In this document: one piece after another, positions 16,981 to 26,370 of the stretch
Numbering within the stretch: the stretch's first letter is position 1
Layout: each line of letters starts with the position of its first letter
Program-made: the position numbers and the translations under genes
Notes under the pieces: generated by a model
What the model was told of the DNA's origin: nothing
Seen by the model: only the letters and a program-made list of their open reading frames with translations
Databases searched by the model: none
From: an uncultured Methylophaga sp.
GTDB taxonomy: Bacteria; Pseudomonadota; Gammaproteobacteria; Nitrosococcales; Methylophagaceae
DNA: 64,000 bases
Reading direction: 5' to 3'
Assembly (NCBI RefSeq): GCF_947259025.1
Contig: NZ_CAMYKO010000008.1
Location: forward strand, 25,179-89,178

Positions 16981-18702
16981 CTATTTGGTGACCAGAATAT
17001 CTTCCATTACCAGATATTGCAGATCAGAGCCGAAAAACATGTTGAGCGCATCGGTAGGGCTGCAGACCATCGGCTCACCACGGCGGTTGAGCGAGGTATT
17101 CAACAGGACGCCATTGCCGGTCAGTTTTTCCATCTCCTGCAGCAGCGCATAGTATCGTGGGTTGGTATGCTCGGTGACGATCTGTGCCCGTGCGGTGCCA
17201 TCTTCGTGAACGACTTCGGGAATGCGGTCTTTCCAGCTGTCAGCGACATCAAAGGTAAAGGTCATATAGGGGCTGGGATGGTCGGTCTGCAGAATCTCCG
17301 GCGCCACGGTGTCCAGCATGCTGGGGCAGAACGGGCGCCAGCGCTCACGGTATTTAATCTGCGCGTTAATGCGATCAGCGACACCTCTATGACTGGGGCT
17401 GCCCAGGATACTGCGGTTACCCAAAGCGCGTGGACCAAACTCCATCCGACCCTGAAACCAGGAAACCGGGTTGCCATCAGTCAGAATTTGCGCCGTTTCG
17501 CTTTCAACATTCTGCATCCGCTGCCACTTGACCGGCTGTGAGTAATTTTCACAGGCTTCAATACATTGTTCGGTCGAGTATTGTGGGCCGAGGTAGGCAT
17601 GTTCCATCTTTTCAACGGGCACCCCCGCCATTTGCGAGGCATAGCTGGCGGCACCGATAGCCGTACCGGCGTCACTGGCAGCCGGCTGTACGAAAAGCTC
17701 TTTAACATGCGGCATAGCGATAATCCGCTGGTTGAGCTTGACGTTCAGCGCCACACCGCCGGCATACGCCACCTTACCGGTCTCGCGGATAATATCGCCA
17801 AGATAATACTCAATCAGTTCCAGCGCGGTTTTTTCCAGCAAAGCCTGAATGCTGGCGGCGTAGTCGATATAGGGCTCATCTTTTTCATCGCCTTCACGCA
17901 TCGGCCCCAGCCAGTCCAGCAGTTTGGGGCTGAAGAAATAGCCTTTTCCATCCTTCTTGAAGCGGCGCCAGCCGACCGTGTTGACCAGTTTGTTATTGAC
18001 GCGAAAGTCACCATTTTTACAGTCGATCAAACGGGAGAAGTCGAAACGCTTGGGATCGCCATAAGGTGCCATGCCCATGACTTTGAACTCACCATCGAGC
18101 ATTTCAAAGCCCAGGTATTCAGTGAGTGCGCCATACATACCACCCAGCGAGTCAGGATCGTAGAATTCCTTGATCTTGTGAATGCGCCCATTTTCGCCAT
18201 AGCCGAAGAAAGTGGTGGCATATTCACCTTTGCCGTCAATGCCGATAATCGCGGTTTTTTCCTTAAAACCACTGAGGTGATAGGCACTGCTGGCGTGAGC
18301 GAGGTGATGTTCAACGGGCACAAATTTTACCCGCTCAGAACCAATGCCCAGATCATCCAGCAATTTCATCACATTGCGGTGATTACGCCAGTAGCGGCGG
18401 TTACCACTGAACAGCGCGGTCAAAGCACGATCCGGCGCATACCAGTGACGCTTGGCATAATGCCAGCGAGCCGGTGACTTCAGGCCGATTTCAGCGTAAG
18501 GGAAAGCCACGATGTCAATCTGCTCAGGCTTGATGCCTGCATCTTCAAGACAGAATTTGGTCGCCTCGTAAGGCATCTTGCCTTTGGCATGTTTGTCACG
18601 AAGAAAACGTTCTTCTTCAGCAGCGGCAACCAGCTTGCCATCAATATACAGAGCAGCGGAGGCGTCGTGATTGACGGCGCCGGACAGGCCTAAAACGATC
18701 AT
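16981..18702 (-). CDS. Carbamoyltransferase (NodU/CmcH family), LPS core
   Basis: A 573-residue carbamoyltransferase. The N-terminal Kae1-like domain has GLSGAVNHDASAAL and the metal-binding histidines in VEHHLAHASSAYH. Later come GGVALNVKLN and the C-terminal FGPRALGNRSILGSP. Enzymes of this family carbamoylate sugar hydroxyls using carbamoyl phosphate. The position in the core cluster matches WapO (PA5005) of P. aeruginosa, which modifies heptose II. The gene is followed 2 bp later by the YrbL-like kinase, and an extended -10 promoter sits about 30 bp upstream. Confidence 0.9.
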   Translation of the reverse strand: MIVLGLSGAVNHDASAALYIDGKLVAAAEEERFLRDKHAKGKMPYEATKFCLEDAGIKPEQIDIVAFPYAEIGLKSPARWHYAKRHWYAPDRALTALFSGNRRYWRNHRNVMKLLDDLGIGSERVKFVPVEHHLAHASSAYHLSGFKEKTAIIGIDGKGEYATTFFGYGENGRIHKIKEFYDPDSLGGMYGALTEYLGFEMLDGEFKVMGMAPYGDPKRFDFSRLIDCKNGDFRVNNKLVNTVGWRRFKKDGKGYFFSPKLLDWLGPMREGDEKDEPYIDYAASIQALLEKTALELIEYYLGDIIRETGKVAYAGGVALNVKLNQRIIAMPHVKELFVQPAASDAGTAIGAASYASQMAGVPVEKMEHAYLGPQYSTEQCIEACENYSQPVKWQRMQNVESETAQILTDGNPVSWFQGRMEFGPRALGNRSILGSPSHRGVADRINAQIKYRERWRPFCPSMLDTVAPEILQTDHPSPYMTFTFDVADSWKDRIPEVVHEDGTARAQIVTEHTNPRYYALLQEMEKLTGNGVLLNTSLNRRGEPMVCSPTDALNMFFGSDLQYLVMEDILVTK

Positions 18703-18732
18703 AGTGGATGTATTTTGTCGGTCAAAACGATT

Positions 18733-18741
18733 AGTATACCA
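18733..18741 (-). promoter_or_regulatory. Candidate extended -10 promoter of the carbamoyltransferase gene
   Basis: On the minus strand the sequence reads TGGTATACT, an extended -10 element (TGn plus TATACT), 30 bases before the ATG at 18702. No good -35 hexamer is seen 17 bp upstream, which is common for extended -10 promoters. Confidence 0.45.
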
Positions 18742-18915
18742 ATCCTATAAGCATAAGTTCATTCATCTTGGCTGCCAGTTGGACTTGCGCCTTGATTGAG
18801 CGCGGAGGCCATGCCTTTGATGCAAAAATAACAACAAGAATTTCAACAGTCTATGGTTTACTGCTGCAGGTAGAGTGGAACCATCATGGAAGGTGGGAAG
18901 ATTTAGTGAGAGTTT

Positions 18916-20136
18916 ATGAAAAAAGCTGATTTCGGGGAGCAGAGCCTGCCGGGTCGCCTCCCTGGTTTGACATCAGTCATGCCGCTTTTAGCTATGTTCT
19001 GGCTGGCAGGCTACTTTTTCTTCCCCACCAATAAACTGCATTATCAGTTTTTTATTCTGATTTTTGTCGTCGGTGCATTGTTGCTGGGATTTCAGCGGCA
19101 GGTGAATTGGCGACAACTGTCCGGTTCAAGATTACTTCAGTTATTGGCTGTTTTCAGTTCATATCACCTACTGAGTCTTTTCTGGTCATTTAATACCCCG
19201 CTGGATGACAGAGTCGGCGAGATAAAAAGTGTGGTTTATCTACTCTGCTTCACGGTGATAATGAGATTCAGCCTGTCTCAGTCCAGTGACTACTTGAGCA
19301 GGCTTTTTAAAGTCCTTATTGCCGTCAGTACGCTATCGTTGATAGCCAGTCTGTGCTGGTTTTTCCTGATAGAGTCGCAGACGCTGGCATCACGGTTTCA
19401 TGGCATCGGCCGCCTCTGGAATCCGCTTTGGATGGGAGCGATATATGGTGCACTGACAATTATCCTGATTGGGCTGCTGAGTTTTGCCAGCCTGTCACGA
19501 AGGCAAATGACAACCCTGTTGTTGTTAGTGGCATTGATGTTCGCGGGTGTAGTGGCTACCCACTCCAGAATGGCCATCGTAGCTACACTACTTGTGGGTT
19601 TTTTGTGTTTTTTGATGTCAGCTAAAACCTGGAAAACTAAAGCGCTGGTGACTTCATCTGTGGTGGTTGTCTTGTCTGTCGCTATCTGGACCGGGATGCC
19701 CTATTTTAAGAAAGACATTGAACGGGGCCAGAGTCATCGCCTTAATATCTGGAACGGGGCTGTCGAACTGATTCAGGAAAAACCATTATTTGGTTATGGC
19801 GCCGGGTCTGACACACCGATTGAATCAACAGTTAAACGTGTTGATGGCTGGCATTACTATCACAATACTTACCTGGCAACCTTGGTTGACCTGGGCGTGG
19901 CCGGATTTCTATTGATGATATCGATTCTGGCTTATGCCGTGATGCTTGCCTGGCGCATGCGGGACATTCTCGCGGTGCGTCTGAGTGCTTATGTGCTGAT
20001 ATACAGCGGCATGATCAGCCTGACTTTTGGTGAAGGCATTATCTCCAGAATGAATGTACAGTGGGTCCTGGTGTGGCTACCAATTATTCTCATCAGTCAC
20101 TACGAAATGCTCGAAAGACGTCGCCGTTCAGACTGA
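18916..20136 (+). CDS. waaL: O-antigen ligase family membrane protein
   Basis: A 406-residue polytopic membrane protein with about 11-12 hydrophobic segments, typical of the Wzy_C/WaaL superfamily. The large periplasmic loop region contains RLNIWNGAVELIQEKPLFG and GWHYYHNTYLATLVDLG, where the conserved histidine of the ligase motif lies. It would join O-antigen or another undecaprenyl-linked glycan to the lipid A core in the periplasm. No polymerase or flippase genes are in the window, so ligase rather than polymerase is inferred from the core-locus position. The end overlaps the convergent glycosyltransferase by 9 bp. Confidence 0.8.
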   Translation: MKKADFGEQSLPGRLPGLTSVMPLLAMFWLAGYFFFPTNKLHYQFFILIFVVGALLLGFQRQVNWRQLSGSRLLQLLAVFSSYHLLSLFWSFNTPLDDRVGEIKSVVYLLCFTVIMRFSLSQSSDYLSRLFKVLIAVSTLSLIASLCWFFLIESQTLASRFHGIGRLWNPLWMGAIYGALTIILIGLLSFASLSRRQMTTLLLLVALMFAGVVATHSRMAIVATLLVGFLCFLMSAKTWKTKALVTSSVVVVLSVAIWTGMPYFKKDIERGQSHRLNIWNGAVELIQEKPLFGYGAGSDTPIESTVKRVDGWHYYHNTYLATLVDLGVAGFLLMISILAYAVMLAWRMRDILAVRLSAYVLIYSGMISLTFGEGIISRMNVQWVLVWLPIILISHYEMLERRRRSD

Positions 20137-21249
20137 GTCTGGTGAGGCCTCTCCAAGCTGCTGCCTGACACTGGGGATCGCCCAGAACGTTTTCCTGGCT
20201 TGCTCATCGGAGAATAATTGCAAGCGTTCACGCATTCTTCCAGAGCGCAAATGATCTTGCTCAGAACGTGATGCATTAATCATTAATGCAGCAAGGGCTT
20301 GAACATCCCCAGTGGGAAAGATCGACCCAATACCTTCAATCACTTCCGGGCCGCCGCCGGAGTCACTGCATATCACGGGCACGCCCGCGACCATCGCTTC
20401 CAGCAGTACCATTCCAAAAGGTTCGTGATCAGAACTCAGCACGAATAAATCGAATGCGCGGAATGCTTTTCTGGCATCGGGCACCATGCCGGTAAAAATC
20501 ACATCAGAGGCAATATCTAACTGTTCACAAAGACGCTCCAGCTTCGGCTGGTCTTTACCCGTGCCAATGATCGCCAGCAATGACTGCGCCGGCAATTCAG
20601 CTCTTGCCTTGGCAAAAGCTTGGATCAAAGACGCTTGATCCTTGTCAGGGTGAAGTCTGCCCACATTGGCAATCACATAGCTGTCCACAGGAAGGCCCAG
20701 TAAGTCACGGGCTTGTTCACGCTCTAGTAACTGCTGGCTGAGTGTTGATGTATCTATGCGGTTGTAGAGGGTGTGCAGTTTTTCAGGCGCCCAGAATGGT
20801 AATTTGCACTGAATATCATCCCTAACGGCATTGGAGACAGCAAAAAAAGTTAAACGCTTTTGGTAGAAACGGCTGAGCAGGCGTCTTCCGATGCGGTCAA
20901 AATCGCCGAAAGCATGATGAATACTGAATACCGGCAAGTTGGTGCCCATCAAAGCCAGGTAGGTCGCCTTGTTTCTGTGAGCAATACAAACAGAAAAATC
21001 ATACTGCTCACAGATTGAGCGAATCTCTCTCAGTATGTGGCGTTTGAGGCCGTCGAGTTCATCACGATGATGCCCGAGGAAAATCACCTCATCAGCAGCG
21101 GCTGACTGTCTGACACTCGCCTGCTCGTCACCACAAATAAATACGGTGACGACACGATAGTCCGTGCCTGCAAACAGAGCAGCGTATTGGCGGGTACAGT
21201 CCAGAAAAGGCTGGTGATAGTTCTGACAGAGTTGTAAGACCGTTTTCAA
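20128..21249 (-). CDS. Glycosyltransferase family 4 (LPS core)
   Basis: A 373-residue GT-B glycosyltransferase. The N-terminal half carries the acceptor domain (FSIHHAFGDFDRIGRR). The C-terminal GT4 domain has VIANVGRLHPDKDQASLIQA, IIGTGKDQPKLERL and the EX7E-type donor site DHEPFGMVLLEAMVAGVPV. It probably adds a sugar in the outer core; a homologue (WapH) sits near the carbamoyltransferase in P. aeruginosa. The gene converges on waaL with a 9 bp overlap. Donor and linkage are unknown. Confidence 0.83.
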   Translation of the reverse strand: MKTVLQLCQNYHQPFLDCTRQYAALFAGTDYRVVTVFICGDEQASVRQSAAADEVIFLGHHRDELDGLKRHILREIRSICEQYDFSVCIAHRNKATYLALMGTNLPVFSIHHAFGDFDRIGRRLLSRFYQKRLTFFAVSNAVRDDIQCKLPFWAPEKLHTLYNRIDTSTLSQQLLEREQARDLLGLPVDSYVIANVGRLHPDKDQASLIQAFAKARAELPAQSLLAIIGTGKDQPKLERLCEQLDIASDVIFTGMVPDARKAFRAFDLFVLSSDHEPFGMVLLEAMVAGVPVICSDSGGGPEVIEGIGSIFPTGDVQALAALMINASRSEQDHLRSGRMRERLQLFSDEQARKTFWAIPSVRQQLGEASPDSV

Positions 21250-21297
21250 TATCAGTTACCTGGAAGTTAAGCGACTTATACAGAGAATGTTCTGTTG

Positions 21298-22107
21298 TCA
21301 GCTATCGATACTCTTATCCTGCAAAATCTGCATGGCGTTAATACCTCGCATTTTGCGTTGAATGAGTTTCTGATCTTTTTGACTGTTTTTACTGCCCCGT
21401 CTCAGTTCAGGATTGAGAATGGATGTGGCGTGGTTGAGATGATCGACATATTTCCCCAGAAATTCTGAGGGCAGAAACTTCATCTTAAATCCGGCCTGCA
21501 GCATCTTGTGATGCATTTGTTTACCGGCAGTATCATCGCCGTCCCCGAAGTGCGTGCCAAGACTGCGGATAACATCGGTGCGATACATGGCACAGTGACT
21601 TCTCAGATATTGCGCTTTTTTATCAAGACGGTGCGGATTGTAACGTTTGTAACCGAACAGTTTATGCAGCAGATATTTACAGGATTGTTCAAACTTGATG
21701 CCAGCCCGACGCAAAGCATTTTTTGACTCAAGCTTCCACGAACCGACCCCCGCAACCGCTTCATCTTCAAACTGGGCAATCAACACTTCCAGCCAATCAT
21801 GCCGCTTAACAAAGGTATCAGTATGTATTGAAAGCACATAAGGCGTTTTGACCTTTTCCAGCGCCAAATCCAACGCCCGGGAGTGGGCCTGAACACCGGA
21901 CTCACCCGGCACACAGTCTCGCTCAATCAGTTGAATCCAGTTTAATTTACGGAGATATTCCACAGAGGCATCGCGCGAGTCGTTATCAATAACAACAACA
22001 TCTGCCAGATCATGATTGGTAAATTTTCTGAGTAAGCGGAGACAGATCGTCGTGATCTCGGGTGTTTTGTAGTTGGGTACAAGAATAGTGACTTTTTTTT
22101 CTGACAT
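21298..22107 (-). CDS. Glycosyltransferase family 2
   Basis: A 269-residue GT-A glycosyltransferase. MSEKKVTILVPNYKTPEITT opens the nucleotide-binding fold, VVVIDNDSRDASVEYL follows, and YVLSIHTDTFVKRHDW contains the metal-binding acidic motif. I choose the ATG at 22107 because AGGGA lies about 7 bases upstream; the ATG at 22113 is nearly on top of that site, and a longer frame to 22131 needs TTG. It follows waaF closely on the same strand. It is probably a core glycosyltransferase, with substrate unknown. Confidence 0.82.
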   Translation of the reverse strand: MSEKKVTILVPNYKTPEITTICLRLLRKFTNHDLADVVVIDNDSRDASVEYLRKLNWIQLIERDCVPGESGVQAHSRALDLALEKVKTPYVLSIHTDTFVKRHDWLEVLIAQFEDEAVAGVGSWKLESKNALRRAGIKFEQSCKYLLHKLFGYKRYNPHRLDKKAQYLRSHCAMYRTDVIRSLGTHFGDGDDTAGKQMHHKMLQAGFKMKFLPSEFLGKYVDHLNHATSILNPELRRGSKNSQKDQKLIQRKMRGINAMQILQDKSIDS

Positions 22108-22127
22108 GTCCATTTCCCTAGCGCTAG

Positions 22128-23159
22128 TCAAGGTTGTGCTGATTTAATCACCGATAACACCGAATTGATGCTGAGATCCTGCATACAACGATGATGTCCT
22201 TCAGGGCAGTGTCGCTGGAAACAGGGCCCACAATCAACATCAATCTGTAGGATGTGAGCATTGTCAGCCAGTGGCGGGGTGAAAGCCGGCGACGTCGGGC
22301 CATAGAGTACCACTAATGGGCGTTGCAGCGCCGCGGCAATATGCATCAGGCCGGAGTCATTGCTAACTACCCAGTCGGCAGTATCCAGCAGATCAATAGC
22401 CTGTTCCAGTTTGGTTTCCCCGGCCAGGTTATAAAACTGGGACGGGTTGCTGCGAATGCCAGCGGCAATCTGTCCGGCTGTCGCTTGGTCGGCTTTTGAA
22501 CCCAGCACCAGCACCTGCCAGCCTTGTTGTAATAATGACTCTGCCAATTGGGCGTAATGTGCTGGTGGCCATTGCTTGGCCGGACCGAATTCGGCGCCAG
22601 GGCATAAAATCAGCCGTTTCTGTCCTGTTTCGCGTTGCGGATTAATCGATGTGTCGACTGGCTCAGCCTGCATCAGCGGGGCTTTGTAACTGGGCGCAGC
22701 TTGGGACTGCGAGGCAGGGTAAGCCAGCGACACAAAACGCTGCACCATCATCGGTAAAGCCAGCTTATCCAGCTTTCGAATGTCGTTAAGCAGGCCATAA
22801 CGCATTTCACCAAGCCAGCCAGTGCGAACGGGGATGCCTGCAAACCAGGGAATCAACGCTGATTTCCAGGAGTTGGGCAGCACAATAGCCTGATCATAGC
22901 CGTGTTCAACCAGTTCTTTACCCAGTTTTCTGCGCATTGACCAGCCAAACACCCCATGGCTGACCGGCATGGAAATCGCCCGGTTTACTTCGGGCATGCG
23001 TTGCAATAGCGGCCGGGTCCAATCCATTGCCAGCACATCAATCTGAACCTCAGGATTGTTATCTTTTAGCGCGATAAACAGCGATTGCGCCATGACCATA
23101 TCACCGACCCAAGAGGGGCCGACAATCAGGATTTTGTTAACAGCGCGATCAGCGTTCAC
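22128..23159 (-). CDS. waaF: Lipopolysaccharide heptosyltransferase II
   Basis: A 343-residue GT9 enzyme that adds the second heptose of the inner core. NKILIVGPSWVGDMVMAQSL is the classic WaaF N terminus; the C-terminal ADP-heptose site includes WVVSNDSGLMHIAAAL and VLYGPTSPAFTPP. The frame continues to 23210, but that extension overlaps the ZIP transporter gene and is not conserved, so the GTG at 23159, just after the transporter stop, is preferred. No strong ribosome site is seen, which fits coupling to translation of the upstream gene. Confidence 0.93.
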   Translation of the reverse strand: MNADRAVNKILIVGPSWVGDMVMAQSLFIALKDNNPEVQIDVLAMDWTRPLLQRMPEVNRAISMPVSHGVFGWSMRRKLGKELVEHGYDQAIVLPNSWKSALIPWFAGIPVRTGWLGEMRYGLLNDIRKLDKLALPMMVQRFVSLAYPASQSQAAPSYKAPLMQAEPVDTSINPQRETGQKRLILCPGAEFGPAKQWPPAHYAQLAESLLQQGWQVLVLGSKADQATAGQIAAGIRSNPSQFYNLAGETKLEQAIDLLDTADWVVSNDSGLMHIAAALQRPLVVLYGPTSPAFTPPLADNAHILQIDVDCGPCFQRHCPEGHHRCMQDLSINSVLSVIKSAQP

Positions 23160-23160
23160 T

Positions 23161-23967
23161 TTAATGCAGGGTGCTGTGAGTAATAAAAATAAACACGACC
23201 CCCAGCGCAATCAGAACGATTTGTTGCAGGGTCTCGCGTGGCTGAACCCGGGAATGCAGGCCCGGAATCAGATCGGCAACAGCGACATAAATAAAGCTGG
23301 AGGCGGCGATGACCAGAATGTAGGGCAAGTATTGCTGCATATCGGACAAGGTGAAATAGGCCAGTAATGCACCAGCCAGCGTGCCCAGGCTCGACAAGAT
23401 GTTGAAGTACAGCGCCTTTTTACGGCTGAAGCCACTGTGCAGCAAAATAACAAAATCCCCCAACTCCTGAGGAATTTCGTGGGCGGCAATCGCCAGCGCG
23501 GTGACAATACCCAGGTGGATATCGGTCATAAAAGCCGCGGTGATCAAAATACCATCAACAAAATTATGGATGGTATCGCCAACCAGGATTAATGGCCCGG
23601 CGGCTTCGTGTTTATGCGAGTGGCCGCCGTGATGATCCGGCCGGTCCAACTCAGGGATATGGTCTTCGCCGTGATGGCTGTGGCAGTGCCGCCAGAGCAC
23701 CATTTTTTCCAATACAAAAAACAGCATCAGCCCCAGCAGCAGGGTCAGCCCGATCTGATGCGAATCAACATGGTGCTGATGTTCTATCGCATGCGGTAAC
23801 AAGCCCAGAAAAGAAGCGCCCAAAAGGGCACCAATGGCAAAGCTGACCAGATGCGGTACGGCGATACTACGGTGGTTCTCTGATAGCAACAAAAAGGAGG
23901 AGGCGATGATCACACTGATCAGCCCGCCCAGCAGACTGAAGCCGATGATCCAGAACAATAAATCCAT
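23161..23967 (-). CDS. ZIP family metal transporter
   Basis: A 268-residue inner-membrane protein with about eight membrane helices. It has a histidine-rich cytoplasmic loop (residues ~92-122, including HCHSHHGEDH and HHGGHSHKH) and the ZIP metal-site helices HNFVDGILITAAF and AIAAHEIPQELGDF. The latter belong to the GufA-like group. It likely imports zinc or another divalent metal. It lies immediately upstream of waaF with no gap, so the two are probably co-transcribed, although a functional link to LPS is not evident. Confidence 0.88.
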   Translation of the reverse strand: MDLLFWIIGFSLLGGLISVIIASSFLLLSENHRSIAVPHLVSFAIGALLGASFLGLLPHAIEHQHHVDSHQIGLTLLLGLMLFFVLEKMVLWRHCHSHHGEDHIPELDRPDHHGGHSHKHEAAGPLILVGDTIHNFVDGILITAAFMTDIHLGIVTALAIAAHEIPQELGDFVILLHSGFSRKKALYFNILSSLGTLAGALLAYFTLSDMQQYLPYILVIAASSFIYVAVADLIPGLHSRVQPRETLQQIVLIALGVVFIFITHSTLH

Positions 23968-24005
23968 GTCGGTCCAAATAAAAAGCTTAATCGGGTAATG
24001 ATACC

Positions 24006-24752
24006 TTATTTGCCACTGATCCAGATAAGAGAAGCCATTCTGCCGGTATCACCATCCCTGCGATAAGAATAAAACTTATCGGCTTCCGAAACCGTGCAAT
24101 GCTCGCCGCCAAACACCGCAGTGACACCGGCCTGAGCCAGCCGCTGCCGGGCCAGCAGATAAATATCGGCAAGGAAATGATCCGCATCGCGCTGTTGAAA
24201 AGCCCGGCTTGCGGCATTGTCGCGTTCACAAAATGCCTCAAACACTTCGCGGCCAACCTCAAACTGCTGCGGACCGATAGCGGGGCCCAACCAGACCAAA
24301 ATATCTTCCCGTCTGCCGCTAAAGCAGGCAAGGGGCTTTTCCAGTACGCCTGCCAGCAAACCGCGCCAACCGGCATGAGCAGCGGCGACCTGACGGCCAC
24401 TGCGGTCGGTGAATAAAACCGGCAAACAATCTGCAGTCAGCACCGTGCAGACCTGATCAGGCTGATTGCTGTAACTGGCATCAGCGGAGATAGCCGTGGT
24501 CCAGTGACGGGCATCAATCACATCATTCCCATGTACCTGTTGCAGCCATAACGGTTCGGCTGGCAGATGGGCCTGTGTTAACAGACGCTGACGGTTATCA
24601 GCCACAGCCTGAGCGTCATCACCGACATGATCACCCAGGTTGAGGCTGTCATAGGGTGGCAGGCTAATGCCGCCCTGGCGATAAGTGGAGAAAGCATGAA
24701 TGTTTGAAGGGGCGGGCCAGTCAGGCCGGAGCAAAGGCAGGGCGTCCGTCAT
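24006..24752 (-). CDS. pgeF: Multicopper-oxidase-like peptidoglycan editing factor / purine nucleoside phosphorylase
   Basis: A 248-residue member of the YfiH/PgeF (DUF152, 'laccase domain') family. Metal-binding residues are in QVHGNDVIDARH, TADCLPVLF and AAAHAGWRGLL, with GPAIGPQQFEVG and HCTVSEADKFYSYRRDG near the end. The family has been linked to removal of misincorporated L-Ser from peptidoglycan precursors and to purine nucleoside phosphorolysis. The ATG at 24752 overlaps the stop of the upstream phosphatase gene (ATGA); the frame extends 10 codons further but that would deepen the overlap. Confidence 0.9.
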   Translation of the reverse strand: MTDALPLLRPDWPAPSNIHAFSTYRQGGISLPPYDSLNLGDHVGDDAQAVADNRQRLLTQAHLPAEPLWLQQVHGNDVIDARHWTTAISADASYSNQPDQVCTVLTADCLPVLFTDRSGRQVAAAHAGWRGLLAGVLEKPLACFSGRREDILVWLGPAIGPQQFEVGREVFEAFCERDNAASRAFQQRDADHFLADIYLLARQRLAQAGVTAVFGGEHCTVSEADKFYSYRRDGDTGRMASLIWISGK

Positions 24753-25543
24753 TGACCGGCCTGTTGCAGGTATTGTTGCCACTGTTCGAATAGCGATTCA
24801 TCCACGGCAGCACAGGTCGAGCGTGGCTGTAGAGAATGAACAAAGGGCGCATCACCCTGCAAGGTGGCGGCAAAGCCGCCGGCCTCTGCCAGAATCAGAT
24901 CGGCAGCGGCATAATCCCAGATATGCTGGCTGCCATGCAGATAAAGGTGGCCGCGGCCGGCCGCCAGCCAGCATAATTCCAGCGCGATAGAACCCAGGTT
25001 ACGCTGCGACCCGTAGGGTCTTTCCACAATCAATTGCTGCGACAAGGCCGCCGGCAGCCGTTTGAAATCAATAAACGCAATGCAGCGTTTTAGTTTGAGT
25101 CCGGTGGGCTCAGCGACCAGCGGCTGGTCATTGAGAAAAGCCCCCTGACCGCGCACTGCCGAAAAGCACTCATCGCGAATCGGGTCCAGCACCACACCGG
25201 CTTTGACTTCGCCGGACTCAATTAGCGCCAGTGATACGGTAAAAAAAGGCAGGCCTGCAGCAAAATTACTGGTGCCATCCACCGGGTCCAGACACCATAG
25301 CGGTTGCCCCGAGTCGAGCAAGGCCTGTTGCTGTTGTGCTGATTGTTCTTCACCCAGCAAGGCGACATCGGGACAAATCTCCGCCAGTCTGTCAGTCAAA
25401 GCCTCCTGCATGCTGCGATCGGCCAGGGTAATAATGCTGCCGTCTTTTTTGTACTCTCTGTGTACATTGTTAAATAGGGGTAACAGCGTGGTTTGCGCCA
25501 CGTCCCTGACGATCTGTTGCAATGACTGCCGGTCAATATCCAT
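24749..25543 (-). CDS. Inositol monophosphatase family protein
   Basis: A 264-residue member of the lithium-sensitive phosphatase family (SuhB / CysQ / histidinol phosphatase group). Metal-binding motifs are LLGEEQSA, WCLDPVDGTSNFAAGLP and HIWDYAAADLILAEAGG. It would hydrolyse a small phosphate ester; which one is unclear because SuhB, CysQ and HisN share these motifs. The frame continues upstream to 25699, but the ATG at 25543 (MDIDRQSLQQIVRDVAQ) gives a normal family N terminus and leaves room for a promoter shared with divergent rsmE. It is translationally coupled to pgeF. Confidence 0.85.
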   Translation of the reverse strand: MDIDRQSLQQIVRDVAQTTLLPLFNNVHREYKKDGSIITLADRSMQEALTDRLAEICPDVALLGEEQSAQQQQALLDSGQPLWCLDPVDGTSNFAAGLPFFTVSLALIESGEVKAGVVLDPIRDECFSAVRGQGAFLNDQPLVAEPTGLKLKRCIAFIDFKRLPAALSQQLIVERPYGSQRNLGSIALELCWLAAGRGHLYLHGSQHIWDYAAADLILAEAGGFAATLQGDAPFVHSLQPRSTCAAVDESLFEQWQQYLQQAGQ

Positions 25544-25641
25544 GTTCCGGAGTATAACAGGGCCATCAGAATTTAATTCAATCTGAGGCCGGCTCAGGTT
25601 AAACTGCATGGCTGAAAACATTTTTAATTTTGCGATTTTGC

Positions 25642-26370
25642 ATGCGTATCCCCCGATTTTACTGTCCACAACTGGGCCAATCTCAAACTGTGATGGCATT
25701 ACCTGAGTCAGTTCACCGTCACGCGGTACAGGTGCTGAGACTCAAAGCCGGTGCCCCGGTCCGACTGTTTGACGGTCAGGGGCGCGAGCTTGAAGCCACG
25801 CTCAGCCTTGTCGAACGTAAACGCTCCGAGGTGCAACTGGATCGTGAGCTTGATATTCAGTCTGAATCGCCGCTGGATATTACTTTGCTGCAGGGCATCT
25901 CGCGCGGCGAGCGCATGGATTTTGCCATCCAGAAAGCGGTGGAACTGGGCGTTAAAACTATTATGCCGGTGGTCACCGAGCGCTGTAATGTGCAACTCAG
26001 CAAAGAGCGTGCGGAAAAAAGACTCAAACACTGGCAAGGTGTGTTGACCAGTGCCTGTGAACAGAGTGGCAGAGCTTACATGCCGGAACTGTCCCCTGTT
26101 ACAACGCTGGATGAGGCGATGACCGTAACAGCAGACGATCTGAAACTGGTACTGGATCCGCAGGCCCAGCAGCGTTTTCATAGCTTGCCACAGCCGCAAA
26201 CGCTGACCCTCCTGATCGGCCCGGAAGGCGGGCTGTCTGACGACGAAATCAGTCAGGCTCAGCAAGCGGATTTTACTGCCGTGCAATTCGGACCACGCAT
26301 TTTAAGAACTGAAACCGCAGCTGTCGCCGCACTTGCCGTGGTACAAACCCTATGGGGAGATCTGGGATGA
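25642..26370 (+). CDS. rsmE: 16S rRNA (uracil1498-N3)-methyltransferase
   Basis: A 242-residue SPOUT-class methyltransferase that modifies U1498 of 16S rRNA. It has a small N-terminal PUA-like domain (MRIPRFYCPQ... HAVQVLRLKAGAPVRLFDG) and the C-terminal knotted domain with KAVELGVKTIMPVVTERC, LLIGPEGGLSDDEI and FGPRILRTETAAVAAL. The ATG at 25642 is preferred to the TTG at 25630 on family alignment. It is the head of a tight operon with a DUF3301 gene, the response regulator and prmC. Confidence 0.93.
   Translation: MRIPRFYCPQLGQSQTVMALPESVHRHAVQVLRLKAGAPVRLFDGQGRELEATLSLVERKRSEVQLDRELDIQSESPLDITLLQGISRGERMDFAIQKAVELGVKTIMPVVTERCNVQLSKERAEKRLKHWQGVLTSACEQSGRAYMPELSPVTTLDEAMTVTADDLKLVLDPQAQQRFHSLPQPQTLTLLIGPEGGLSDDEISQAQQADFTAVQFGPRILRTETAAVAALAVVQTLWGDLG

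Noticed and set aside
17566..18477. 303-codon open frame antisense to the carbamoyltransferase gene
   Set aside because: It lies wholly inside a gene with clear catalytic motifs, and its translation shows no domain; it follows from codon bias in the real frame.
25551..25556. TATACT on the minus strand just before the inositol-phosphatase gene as a -10 promoter
   Set aside because: It is only about 8 bases from the chosen ATG and has no -35 partner, so it would require a leaderless transcript; not supported.
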